Origin: JASEGV01 sp947085405
GTDB lineage: Bacteria > Bacteroidota > Ignavibacteria > UBA10030 > BY39
NCBI GenBank assembly: GCA_947085405.1
Contig: CAMTWO010000015.1
Span: forward strand, 1-64,000
Direction of reading: 5' to 3'
Length of the DNA stretch: 64,000 bases
Translations under genes and position numbers: made by a program
Notes under the pieces: generated by a model
Databases searched by the model: none
Told to the model about the DNA's origin: nothing
Seen by the model: the letters and a program-made list of their open reading frames with translations, nothing else
Shown here: positions 1 through 8,324 of the stretch, one piece after another
How positions within the stretch are numbered: the stretch's first letter is position 1
Layout of the letters: each line of letters starts with the position of its first letter

Positions 1-99
1 CAGAAAGGCAACGAAGAGACGATCCAACAATATCTGAAGGAACAAGGACGGGAAACAGAATACAAGTGCTTACATCATGGGCAACTCTCTTTGTTCTAA
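1..99 (+). CDS. IS200/IS605-family transposase TnpA, C-terminal end (partial)
   Basis: Only the last 32 residues are in the window; the gene enters from the left edge. The segment reads NEETIQQYLKEQG followed by QLSLF and stop. Seen: a helix carrying a Tyr (QQYLKEQ) and a terminal QLSLF. Established: IS200/IS605 single-domain (Y1, HUH) TnpA proteins end with an alpha-helix holding the catalytic Tyr in a Y-[IL]-x-x-Q context, commonly followed by a QLSL-type sequence. QLSLF also resembles a beta-clamp binding motif, which some transposases use. Inference: this is the 3' end of such a transposase, supported by the perfect hairpin 10 bases downstream of the stop, as expected for the right end of these elements. 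A REP-associated tyrosine transposase is the main alternative. Confidence 0.7.
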   Translation, partial: QKGNEETIQQYLKEQGRETEYKCLHHGQLSLF

Positions 100-105
100 G
101 CTCTT

Positions 106-138
106 AATACCCCGCAGCTTGCTGCGGGGATGATTTAT
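106..138 (+). repeat. Right-end hairpin of the IS200/IS605-like element
   Basis: A perfect 9-bp stem with a TT loop lies at 110-129: CCCCGCAGC, TT, GCTGCGGGG. It is preceded by AATA and followed by ATGATTTATT. Subterminal hairpins of this kind are what TnpA binds in single-stranded DNA. The same flanks and stem architecture recur at the ends of the composite repeats near 9773-9804 and 50755-50834. The coding frame of the DUF5916 fragment runs straight out of this hairpin, so the element boundary is close to position 135. Confidence 0.7.
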
Positions 139-1562
139 TTTATTCACGCCGAATCGGTCGCGCAATTTCATCGAGAGAAGTAATGGTTCCTTCCGATGGT
201 TACATAAAACATCTTCCACAAAATGTTACTATTCTCGGTGCTGCAAAATTAAGCGGAAAAACTTCCGACGGTCTGTCGGTTGGTTTGTTGCAAGCCGTTA
301 CAAAACAAGAATATGCAACCGTAGTTGACTCAGCAGGGGAAAGTACAAAACATATAATTGAACCCCTTGCATATTTTAATATCGTCCGTTTGAAACAGGA
401 TGTATTTGAAAATTCAAACATCGGCCTGATTATGACTTCGGTTGCCAAACGCCAGCGATCTCCGGTTTTTTCAAGCGGATTAGATTGGAATCTTCGCTTG
501 TTCGATAACAATTACAGTGTCGATGGATTTTTTGCAGGTTCGCACGGAATTAAAAACGAAAGACGGATAGATGGCTCGGCGGGCAGATTTAATTTCGGGA
601 AAATTGCCGGCGACCATTGGTTATGGAATACTGCTCTCGATTTCACTTCGAACAATTATAATATCAACGACCTTGGTTTTTTTCAGAGACCAAAAGACTA
701 CGGACTAATCAGCACAATCACTTACAAAGAAGATACACCTTCTGAACTATTTCGTGAGTGGCGAACATCCTTGTTCTTACACGAAAGGTGGTCGTTCGAT
801 GGTCCTAATTTATCACGCGAGGCACGCATTAGCGGTTATGGTGGATTACATAATTACTGGCGATTGCGCTCGTTTGCCAGTGTTGAGATGGGAAGATACG
901 ACGACCGTGAGACGCGAGGTAACGGCTTATACCAAAAACCTGTTTCTTCAATGGTTGGTTTTTTCATACGTACTGATAACCGGAAAAATTACATCATTGG
1001 CTACGACTATGATTTCGGCTTCGACACTAAATCGAAACGGATGCACATTCACGAACTTGAATTGGAATTAATGCCGCTAACTTGGATAGAGATTGGGCTT
1101 GGTACCGAGTATAAACAAATTCGTAATCAGGAGGTGTGGGCGGAGAATGTTTTAATAGGAGAAAAAGAAGTAAGCATATTTGGCGACAGAAGTACAGATG
1201 AGGTAAATTTTACTTTGCGGACGACAATTACTTTTACTCGCGATTTGACGCTGCAACTTTACGGACAATTATTCCTTGTAAAAGGATATTATAAGAATTT
1301 CAGACAATTAGTCGATACTAAAAATTTTGTTGATTACACAGGGACAATAGAACGCGACTTTAATGAACAATTTTTTAATACAAATTTGGTTTTAAGATGG
1401 GAATACATTCCAGGCAGCACTGCCTATTTGGTATGGACCCATAACCGGGAAAGGGAAACCGAAAACTACTTCACTAATTTAAAGTTCGATATGAATGAAA
1501 CTTTCCGTACCACACCAGCCAATATCTTATTATTGAAAGTTAGTTATTGGCTGAGTTTGTAG
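132..1562 (+). pseudogene. DUF5916 outer-membrane protein, 3' fragment cut off by the IS element
   Basis: The frame is already in recognisable family sequence before the first ATG (183): the codons at 135-161 give LFYSRRIGR, followed later by ILGAAKLSGKT at about 220-260, both typical of the DUF5916 region of TonB-linked, surface beta-barrel proteins that often carry a family-9 carbohydrate-binding domain. The piece encodes about 475 residues of predicted beta-barrel, whereas complete members are usually 700-870 residues. There is no signal peptide and no N-terminal domain. Upstream the frame passes into the IS hairpin and hits a stop at 105-107. Inference: the IS200-like element inserted into the gene, leaving this 3' part without a start; the 5' part should lie beyond the left edge. 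The ATG at 183 could allow a truncated product, but it would not be exported. Confidence 0.75.
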
Positions 1563-1905
1563 GTAGAATCAGCAGTAAGTAGTAAGTAGTATTTAGTTGT
1601 GTGTGGGGCAATTGATTTTGAGAAATGGAGAAACGATGATTATTTACTTACCCACGTTACACAAAATTATAAATGAGCGCCTTTGGCACCATCCCCTAAA
1701 ACAGGATAAGTCCGAATCTCTAAAATTTAAAACCATTCGTAAAGCACCAATTTTAAATATTTTGGGCATTCGAATTTGGGATTTGTTTAGGATTTTTCCT
1801 CATAAATTAATTGTGCCTAACATCAGTTACTTTTCACCGCTTTTGAATTTTAGTAGGTTAGTATTATATTAAATCAAAAATTTTATAAACAATTTGGGTA
1901 TCAAT
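1563..1905. other. Intergenic stretch, no convincing gene
   Basis: 343 bases. It holds a short tandem of GTAAGTA-like units near 1573-1592 and, at about 1720-1800, AT-rich text of the kind that recurs in intergenic DNA of this window (for example 16320-16360). A 91-residue frame at 1597-1872 has low-complexity composition without family resemblance and is judged accidental. Confidence 0.5.
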
Positions 1906-3726
1906 ATGAAAACAAAATTTGTTTTAATCGCATTACTATTCTTATTCACGCAAACATTTCCTTGCACAAGCATTTTGGTAACGAAAGGGGCATCGACCGA
2001 CGGGTCAACAATGATAACTTATGCAGCCGATTCGCACCAGTTATACGGCGAGTTGTATCATTGGCCCGCTGCGAAATATCCTGAAGGAACTATGTTGGAT
2101 GTTTACGAGTGGGATACAGGAAAATATTTAGGAAAAATTAAGCAAGCCCGCGAAACTTATTCAGTCATCGGGAATATGAACGAACACCAGCTAACAATCA
2201 GCGAGACTACTTATGGAGGGCGCGATGAGTTGATAGATAAAAAAGGAATCATAGATTATGGAACATTGATTTATGTAACGCTGCAACGTGCCAAAACTGC
2301 CCGCGAAGCAATTAAGTTAATGGGCGAGTTAGTCGCTGAATACGGCTACTACAGCTCAGGCGAATCGATGTCGATTGCCGATCCCAACGAAGTTTGGATA
2401 TTAGAAATTATCGGAAAAGGTGAAGGCTCCGCCGAAGGCGGAAAAGGAGCCGTTTGGGTTGCACAAAGAATTCCCGACGGATATATTTCTGCTCACGCAA
2501 ATCATGCACGCATTACAACCTTTCCTCTTAACGACCCAAACAATTGTATCTATTCACCCGATGTAATTTCGTTTGCACGTGCGAAGGGATATTTTACAGG
2601 GCAAGATAAAGATTTTAGTTTTTCGGATACCTATGCACCTTTGGCTTACAACTCGATTCGATTCTGTGAAGGAAGAGTCTGGTCGGTTTTCAGAAGAACG
2701 AACAAAAATATGGAAAAATATATTTCATACATCAAAGGTGAATCGCTTGAACGAATGCCATTGTGGATCAAGCCGGACAAGAAATTATCGGTGCACGATG
2801 TAATGGAATTAATGCGCGACCATTTCGAAGGGACTGAATTTGATATGACAAAAGATGTTGGCGCCGGTGCTTATGCCTGCCCATATCGCTGGAGACCATT
2901 AACATGGAAGCATGAAGGTGAAACATATTTGAACGAACGTGCAATCTCCACACAACAAAGCGCCTGGGTTTTTGTAACTCAATCCCGATCGTGGCTGCCT
3001 AATCCAATCGGTGGTGTTACGTGGTTCGGTATCGACGATTCTTATTCTACTGTTTATGTCCCAATCTATTGCGGAATTAAAAAAATTCCTCATAACTATG
3101 CTGTTGGAACGGGTTCGTTCACAGAATTTACTTGGGAATCGGCTTTCTGGGTTTTCAATTTTGTAGCAAATTACGCATACTCGCGTTACAGCGATATGAT
3201 AAAAGATATTCAACTCGTTCAGCGGGAGTTGGAGGGAAAATTTTTAGCCGACCAACCGGCAATAGAAAAAGCAGCGGAAACACTCTATAAAACTTCACCC
3301 GAAAAAGCACGCGATTATTTAACCGACTACACACTTGAACAAGCAAAAACCACAGTCGAACGTTGGAGAAAATTAGGCGAGTTTTTAATCTTCAAATATT
3401 TAGACGGAAATGTGAAGAACGAATACAACAAGCCCACACATCCCGGATATTCTGAAACGTGGAAGAAAAATGTAGTTGCCGATGCAGGCAGTATATTGAA
3501 GATGAAAAAACTTCCCGGTGAAATCGAAAGAGAGTATCAGAAATTAATTTCTACCGGCGATAAACTTCTTAAAGAAAAAAAATATGTTGATGCAAAAAAA
3601 TCGTTTTCCGAAGCTCTCAAAGTAAAACCGAACGAGAAATACGCTAACGACAAAATTGAACAAATAGATAAATTAATGAAAGAACTTGAAGCATTGCACG
3701 ATAAACATATAGGAAAATCAAATTAA
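1906..3726 (+). CDS. Secreted C69-family dipeptidase with C-terminal TPR-like repeat
   Basis: A 606-residue N-terminal-nucleophile hydrolase of peptidase family C69 (PepD-type dipeptidase). Residues 1-19 form a hydrophobic signal peptide (VLIALLFLFTQTFP). Cys20 in CTSILVTKGASTDGS is the expected nucleophile, exposed once the leader is removed. Conserved family blocks follow: ISETTYGGR near 103, WILEIIGKG near 165 and SAHANHARITTF near 197. The last 60 residues contain one TPR-like helix pair (GDKLLKEKKYVDAKKSFSEA). The ATG at 1906 is chosen over the in-frame TTG at 1894 because the leader begins there. Odd: between GKG and GAVWVA the protein carries GSAEGG-like extra residues encoded by a perfect small palindrome (2425-2451). 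Likely periplasmic or exported. Confidence 0.88.
   Translation: MKTKFVLIALLFLFTQTFPCTSILVTKGASTDGSTMITYAADSHQLYGELYHWPAAKYPEGTMLDVYEWDTGKYLGKIKQARETYSVIGNMNEHQLTISETTYGGRDELIDKKGIIDYGTLIYVTLQRAKTAREAIKLMGELVAEYGYYSSGESMSIADPNEVWILEIIGKGEGSAEGGKGAVWVAQRIPDGYISAHANHARITTFPLNDPNNCIYSPDVISFARAKGYFTGQDKDFSFSDTYAPLAYNSIRFCEGRVWSVFRRTNKNMEKYISYIKGESLERMPLWIKPDKKLSVHDVMELMRDHFEGTEFDMTKDVGAGAYACPYRWRPLTWKHEGETYLNERAISTQQSAWVFVTQSRSWLPNPIGGVTWFGIDDSYSTVYVPIYCGIKKIPHNYAVGTGSFTEFTWESAFWVFNFVANYAYSRYSDMIKDIQLVQRELEGKFLADQPAIEKAAETLYKTSPEKARDYLTDYTLEQAKTTVERWRKLGEFLIFKYLDGNVKNEYNKPTHPGYSETWKKNVVADAGSILKMKKLPGEIEREYQKLISTGDKLLKEKKYVDAKKSFSEALKVKPNEKYANDKIEQIDKLMKELEALHDKHIGKSN
2425..2451 (+). repeat. Palindrome embedded in frame in the C69 gene
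   Basis: GGCTCC at 2425-2430 pairs with GGAGCC at 2446-2451, and TCCGCC-GAA-GGCGGA (2428-2442) forms an inner hairpin. The inner 15 bases differ by one base from the first hairpin of the composite repeat at 9685-9699. In C69 relatives this place is usually GKGPGxKGAVW, so about four codons appear to have been added. Confidence 0.5.
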
Positions 3727-3730
3727 AAAT

Positions 3731-3797
3731 CCCCGCCCCCGCCAGAACGGCATTGTCGGGCTGGCGAACGACTGAGGTCGTTCAGTCGGGCGGGCAA
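3731..3797. repeat. Palindromic intergenic repeat upstream of murA
   Basis: A GC-rich cluster between the C69 gene and murA with several nested inverted repeats: CGCCAG/CTGGCG, GAACGAC-TGAG-GTCGTTC (stem of 7) and outer GCCCGCC-like arms. It is unlike the AT-rich flanks and belongs to the same general class of CCCGCC/GGCGGG palindromes seen at 9708-9731, 16228-16256, 28612-28641 and 50697-50716. Confidence 0.55.
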
Positions 3798-3823
3798 AAT
3801 ATAAAACCCGAAATTTTTAAAAT

Positions 3824-5086
3824 ATGGATAAGTTTATAATCAAAGGGGGAAATAAACTCAACGGCGAGGTCGATATAAGCGGCGCTAAAAATGCTGCATT
3901 GGCTTTAATGCCGGCAGCATTACTCGCAAACGGCGAATACGCTTTTACCAACATGCCCGACTTGCGCGATATAAAAACAATGGCATCGCTTCTCAGCGGA
4001 TTAGGAGTAGTAACCAAACGTCGTGGGCATCGGATGACAATTGATACGACGGGAGTGAACAAGTACGAAGCCCCATACGAGTTGGTGAAGAAAATGCGAG
4101 CTTCGATTTATGTTTTAGGTCCACTTCTTTCCCGATACGGTTATGCAAAAGTTTCGATGCCCGGTGGTTGTGCATGGGGTCCTCGTCCGATTAATCTGCA
4201 TATCGAAGGAATGAGAAAATTAGGTGCAGAAGTTGAGTTAGATAGAGGATATATCATTGCAAAAGCTAAGCGGCTAATCGGAACAAAAATTTCGTTCGAT
4301 GTTTCGAGTGTGGGCGCCACCGGAAATGTTTTAATGGCGGCTGTATTAGCGAAGGGAACTACAGTTATAGAAAACGCAGCTATCGAACCTGAGATAACCG
4401 CATTGGTCGATTTTCTTTTAAAAATGGGGGCGAAGATTAACCGGGTTGATTCACGCAAGTTAGAAATTGAAGGTGTAGATGAACTTAACCCAACCGATGT
4501 CGAAATGATTCCTGATAGAATTGAAGCCGGAACCTTTTTAATCGCCGCGGCATTAACAGGGGGCGATATAAAAATAAATAAGTGCAACCCCGATGATTTA
4601 ACAGCAGTTATTGAAAAATTGAAGGATGTTGGTTGTTCAATAAATACTGGCGATGGTTTTATTGAATTAAAATCTCCGAAACGAATTAAACCGGTCGATA
4701 TAACTACTGAAATCTATCCTGGATTTCCCACTGATATGCAAGCCCAGTGGATTGCTTTGATGGCGCTTGCGGAGGGATCGTCAGTAATTACTGATACTAT
4801 TTATTACGACAGATTCAAACACGTTCCTGAGTTGATGCGCCTCGGAGCGAATATCGATTTACACGAGAACGTTGCCGTGGTTCGCGGAGTTAAAAAACTT
4901 ACCGGTGCAAAAGTAATGTCAACCGATTTGCGGGCATCGGCATCTTTGATTCTTGCCGGACTTGTAGCCGACGGAACGACGGAAGTTTTGCGTGTGTACC
5001 ACATCGACCGGGGTTATGAAGCAATTGAGAAAAAACTGCGTACTTTAGGCGCCGATATCAGGCGGGTTTCTTCGAAGGAATATTAA
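3824..5086 (+). CDS. murA: UDP-N-acetylglucosamine 1-carboxyvinyltransferase
   Basis: 420 residues, the normal MurA length. It transfers enolpyruvate from PEP to UDP-GlcNAc, the first committed step of cytoplasmic peptidoglycan precursor synthesis. Seen: N-terminal FIIKGGNKLNGEVDISGAKNA with Lys22, and the catalytic loop PGGCAWGPRPINLH with Cys116, the residue alkylated by fosfomycin in sensitive enzymes. Further blocks include PDRIEAGTF near 226 and TDLRASASLILAGL near 366. The ATG at 3824 gives the canonical N-terminus. It stands alone on the + strand behind a palindromic repeat; the truncated SMR frame follows about 30 bases downstream. Confidence 0.96.
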   Translation: MDKFIIKGGNKLNGEVDISGAKNAALALMPAALLANGEYAFTNMPDLRDIKTMASLLSGLGVVTKRRGHRMTIDTTGVNKYEAPYELVKKMRASIYVLGPLLSRYGYAKVSMPGGCAWGPRPINLHIEGMRKLGAEVELDRGYIIAKAKRLIGTKISFDVSSVGATGNVLMAAVLAKGTTVIENAAIEPEITALVDFLLKMGAKINRVDSRKLEIEGVDELNPTDVEMIPDRIEAGTFLIAAALTGGDIKINKCNPDDLTAVIEKLKDVGCSINTGDGFIELKSPKRIKPVDITTEIYPGFPTDMQAQWIALMALAEGSSVITDTIYYDRFKHVPELMRLGANIDLHENVAVVRGVKKLTGAKVMSTDLRASASLILAGLVADGTTEVLRVYHIDRGYEAIEKKLRTLGADIRRVSSKEY

Positions 5087-5115
5087 AATTATCGCAGGTA
5101 ACTGAGAAAAAAATA

Positions 5116-5346
5116 TTGTGGATTGTAGTCGCAGTATTATCAATGAGTTTTAGCGGCTTGTTCTTGTGGCTTGCTCAAAAATCAATTCCGATGGGAACTG
5201 CTTACGCAGTATGGACTGGCATCGGTGCGGTGGGTGCTTTCGTCGTTGGTATATTGATGTTTAAGGATGCTGCTACTTTTTACAGAATAATTTCAGTAAC
5301 ATTCATCGTGATTGGAATAGTAGGGTTAAAACTTTCGCATCAGTAA
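5116..5346 (+). pseudogene. SMR transporter (SugE/Gdx-like), 5'-truncated
   Basis: 76 residues from a TTG start. The sequence covers the last three membrane helices of a small multidrug resistance protein, with IPMGTAYAVWTGIGAVGAF, the signature of the SugE/Gdx (guanidinium exporter) branch, and ends in GIVGLKL as expected. Complete SMR proteins have about 105 residues and four helices. Missing here is helix 1, which carries the essential membrane Glu that binds substrate and protons. Upstream the frame stays open but runs into the 3' end of murA in another frame, so there is no room for helix 1. Inference: a decayed remnant, unable to transport by the known mechanism. A TTG-initiated three-helix protein is possible but unlikely to be functional. 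Confidence 0.65.
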
Positions 5347-5709
5347 TAAAAACTCAATTGAGCCATTGAACCATTTATCTCTACGAGTCAAAGACTATCT
5401 ACAAGACCATAGGTCGATAGAGTCGTTGACCATTGATCCAATGACCCAATGGTTCAATGATTCAATCAACTATTATTGTTTTGATTTCGTGTGAAGTATC
5501 AGGCAAACGCCTGTTAGCGTTTCGTGCTTTGGTTTCCTGTCTGTCCGTATTTCAGTTTTACTGTCTTTCATTTTGTCTTTCCCTGTGCGGTGGGGCATTT
5601 TTAAAATTTCTTTTTTTATTGGGTTGGCTTACAGGCTCTTTGACTATGCTTTGGTTTTAGCGTCGGCTTGTGTGGTTTTGGCAATGTGCCTGCAAATCGC
5701 GTTGGCAAC
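5347..5709. other. Intergenic stretch with short repeats; possible recombination scar
   Basis: 5347-5465 contains interleaved near-repeats of the words ccattga, accatt, gatcca and caatga, plus gactat and gtcgatag. 5490-5710 changes character: a small palindrome AAACGC-CTGTTA-GCGTTT (5509-5526), pyrimidine-rich text, and tgcctgcaaatcgcgttggcaa near 5690. This resembles cassette-spacer or attC-like DNA of Bacteroidota in flavour only. A 67-residue frame at 5457-5660 is low complexity and is not called. No gene or RNA could be supported. Confidence 0.35.
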
Positions 5710-6030
5710 TTAAAATGTTACTGTTTTGTCTGCCCAAACTACTAAATTAACACAGTCAACCATTGTTGAAATCGGACAAGCATCAAATTCATTTAATTGT
5801 CTTGATTTCAAACAAGTTCCACAAGCTAATAATTCACCACCTATTTCAATAAACATTTTTAATTGTTCGTCAACATTGTATTTTTCGTGAGTTAATCCTT
5901 CACATTCAACGGCTTCGCCCATTAAAAACACTTTTACTTCGTGTCCTTGTTTTTTTGCTGTTATAGCAAAACGAAAAGCGTTCCACGCTTTTTCGTATTC
6001 TTTTGTTTCTAAAACAATTCCAATTTTCAT
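5710..6030 (-). CDS. DsrE-family sulfur-relay-like protein
   Basis: 106 residues starting at the ATG at 6030 (MKIGIVLET), which matches the beta-strand that opens DsrE/DsrF/TusD-fold proteins; the longer frame to 6069 overlaps the upstream gene without homology. Seen: a Rossmann-like alpha/beta pattern, KVFLMGEAVEC, then Cys70, Cys73 and Cys85 in ACGTCLKSRQL and ACPIS. The CGTC pair is a plausible sulfur-carrying or redox site, typical of the family. It is the last gene of a three-gene operon (TSUP transporter, polyferredoxin, this gene; gaps of 13 and 20 bases). Inference: intracellular handling of persulfide or reduced sulfur linked to the membrane proteins upstream. Substrate unknown. Confidence 0.7.
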   Translation of the reverse strand: MKIGIVLETKEYEKAWNAFRFAITAKKQGHEVKVFLMGEAVECEGLTHEKYNVDEQLKMFIEIGGELLACGTCLKSRQLNEFDACPISTMVDCVNLVVWADKTVTF

Positions 6031-6050
6031 ATTATTATATTTTCGTAAAG

Positions 6051-7460
6051 TTATAAATTCCAACGCCAAGCGAGAATCATAATCAGAAAAATACCGCCGT
6101 AAATTACAGGAATCAGATAGTTCGTAACGCCTGAATTAGCAGTGCTTTGTTTTTGATTCAAATGTTTAACAACCTTAATACTTAACCATATACCACCAAG
6201 TATAACCAATGTTAAAAGTATTGAGACGAGGATATTTAACCAAATAGGAGTTTGTTGTAAGATTATTTCTCCGTCGATAATTCTTTTTGCAGTTGATACA
6301 CCTGAAATGTCATCGAATAAATGCTGGAAATATGGAATTCGTGATGTTGATTTTAAGATAGCTTTATCAAGATGCGCTGCTGCAATTATTGGAATAAATG
6401 CAATTCCATAATTGAGAAAGTAATCCTTGATTTTTATTGTTGCTCCAGTTAATCTCGAAATCACAAACGGTAAAAGCCATAGAATCAGAGGAATTATCGC
6501 AAAAATAATAGATCCCTCAATAACCCCAATTAATAATTTATTGCTTAATGATAAAGGTTTAATTATCATGTCTGGCAAATACTCAAGGTATTTTTCGGTA
6601 ACGCTCCACTCCGTCCAAATCTGGGAAAGCACATACCCCGAAACAACTAAAACAAAAACCATTTCTGCCATAATTAAAGGTTTCAGCCAAAATAAATCGT
6701 TGGCAAAACCAATGTATGTAAGTTGTGGGTTTGGTCTTTCATTGTTAGGCTCCGACTGATATTTGCTGCATGTCTTTAAGCACCCGGCACACAAAATACA
6801 ATCAGCATTATCGTCAATACTGGCAGGATATAAGTCAACTCCACAACTCTTATAGTTTAAATTGTATTGATACTTTTTATGAATGCATGACTTATCTTTA
6901 CAACTATCACAAACATTTTTATCTTTTACCCGCCAACCAAAAAAGGAAAGTCTTGAATACAAGCCCAATAAATAACCAACAGGACATACATAACGACAAA
7001 AGGAGTTCTTTTCATAAATGCTGCCGATAAGGATTGAAACGCCTACAATAACTAAAAGATAAAATGACATGAAAAAAGGATTACGATGTATGGCAAAGCC
7101 CTGAATTCCGACAAAAAGAATAACAATGTAGAAAATAGTTATTGCCCAACCTGATAACAACCATGCTGGCTGTTTCCGTTTTAAACCGATTTTAGCAAAA
7201 AAAGTTGTAATCACTTCAACCGGACAGATCATACACCATATACGACCAAAGAAAATGGCAAGAATAATTATTGCAGGCCACCAATATGACCAAACAATCA
7301 AGTTTCCTAAATTAGTGTTCCGCAATTGTTTAAGAAATGCAGCATCGGTTGAGTATGCCATTAAACCTGTTACAATTAGTAAGATGTAAACAATTAGTGA
7401 AACATACTTCAGAGAAACTGGGAAATACCATTTTTGCAATAAGATATTAAGTTTTTTCAT
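6051..7460 (-). CDS. Membrane 4Fe-4S polyferredoxin (NapH/NosR/CcoG-like)
   Basis: 469 residues. Hydrophobic segments at about 18-35, 55-72, 105-122, 132-148, 250-275, 305-330, 405-430 and 448-466. Between them are cysteine clusters: C76-x2-C79-P (FGRIWCMICPVE), C155-x3-C159-P (SFCRYVCPVG), C184/C187/C192, and a ferredoxin-type C221-x2-C224-x2-C227-x3-C231 (DCILCAGCLKTC). The twin CxxCP-type motifs in membrane context are typical of the NapH/NosR family, which passes electrons across or along the membrane. It is the middle gene of the TSUP-polyferredoxin-DsrE operon. Inference: supplies electrons for a membrane sulfur or metal redox reaction. No catalytic partner is encoded beside it. Confidence 0.8.
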   Translation of the reverse strand: MKKLNILLQKWYFPVSLKYVSLIVYILLIVTGLMAYSTDAAFLKQLRNTNLGNLIVWSYWWPAIIILAIFFGRIWCMICPVEVITTFFAKIGLKRKQPAWLLSGWAITIFYIVILFVGIQGFAIHRNPFFMSFYLLVIVGVSILIGSIYEKNSFCRYVCPVGYLLGLYSRLSFFGWRVKDKNVCDSCKDKSCIHKKYQYNLNYKSCGVDLYPASIDDNADCILCAGCLKTCSKYQSEPNNERPNPQLTYIGFANDLFWLKPLIMAEMVFVLVVSGYVLSQIWTEWSVTEKYLEYLPDMIIKPLSLSNKLLIGVIEGSIIFAIIPLILWLLPFVISRLTGATIKIKDYFLNYGIAFIPIIAAAHLDKAILKSTSRIPYFQHLFDDISGVSTAKRIIDGEIILQQTPIWLNILVSILLTLVILGGIWLSIKVVKHLNQKQSTANSGVTNYLIPVIYGGIFLIMILAWRWNL

Positions 7461-7473
7461 TAATCAAGAGTTT

Positions 7474-8256
7474 TTAAATTAATCCTAAGCCCAAAGCAAT
7501 TGAAATCAAAATAAGCATCATCGCAATTAATAGTTGAATGCTTTTCAAGGTTACTTTTTTAAGTAGTTTACTGCCAATAAACGCCCCCGCAATTGCTGCT
7601 AATGTTGCTGAAATAAGTAATGTAAGGTTCTCGTGTAGGTTTGATGCAGTAAACCTTGAAGCATAAACTGAAAGTCGGGTAAAGTCAACTAAACAGGCAA
7701 TTACCACGCCTGTTGCGATATAGGCTTCTTTCGATAAGCCGCTTTTAATCAGGAATGCACTTCGTATTGCTCCCTGAATACCTGATAAGCCGCCAAAGAA
7801 ACCACTCAAAACACCACCCAAAACAAGTTTATCCCTGCCAAATTGTACTTTTTGAAACGATGGTGTAATCTCAAGGATCGAGAAAATAATTAATAAAAGC
7901 GCTATAATCAGTTTTACTGGTGTAATCTCAAAATCTTTGCCCCACATTTGATATTGAAGAATAGAGGGTAAAACAGTTATTTTCAGTAAAAGCCATGCTC
8001 CTAAGAAGGATGCTAATATTGCTGGAATACCAAATCTTAACAAGACCGCTTTATCAGTGTTTTTGCCAACCAAAGCAATTTTAAAAAGGTTGTTTGAAAA
8101 ATGCACAACACCTGTTAAAGCTATTGCAATGTCTATCGGAAAAAAGATTGCAAATACAGGGGCTAATATGGTTCCAAGACCAAACCCCGAAAAGAATGTG
8201 AGAACGGCAGTTAAAAAAGCCGCCAAACAAATAATTACGATTTCCATAATGCTCAA
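7474..8256 (-). CDS. TSUP (TauE/SafE, DUF81) anion transporter
   Basis: 260 residues with about eight hydrophobic helices and two related halves: the first begins IVIICLAAFLTAVLTFFSGFGLG, the second LVLGGVLSGFFGGLSGIQGAIRS. The GG-LSG-x-G motif of the second half is characteristic of TSUP permeases, which move sulfite, sulfonates, thiosulfate or related organic anions. First gene of the operon that continues with the polyferredoxin and DsrE protein; the AraC regulator lies 68 bases upstream in the same orientation. Inference: imports or exports a sulfur anion handled by the two downstream products. A second Met (residue 4) is an alternative start. Confidence 0.82.
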   Translation of the reverse strand: MSIMEIVIICLAAFLTAVLTFFSGFGLGTILAPVFAIFFPIDIAIALTGVVHFSNNLFKIALVGKNTDKAVLLRFGIPAILASFLGAWLLLKITVLPSILQYQMWGKDFEITPVKLIIALLLIIFSILEITPSFQKVQFGRDKLVLGGVLSGFFGGLSGIQGAIRSAFLIKSGLSKEAYIATGVVIACLVDFTRLSVYASRFTASNLHENLTLLISATLAAIAGAFIGSKLLKKVTLKSIQLLIAMMLILISIALGLGLI

Positions 8257-8324
8257 TATTAATGAGATATAAATATAGCAGAATTAGATTAAAAATAGTG
8301 GTAGGAAATAATGAAAATATGGTA

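Noticed and set aside
1597..1872. 91-residue plus-strand frame
   Set aside because: Low-complexity text that repeats between genes in this window; no family match, no ribosome site; starts from a non-ATG codon.
5457..5660. 67-residue Cys/Leu/Phe-rich frame
   Set aside because: Composition arises from pyrimidine-rich DNA; no conserved motif and no promoter or ribosome site.
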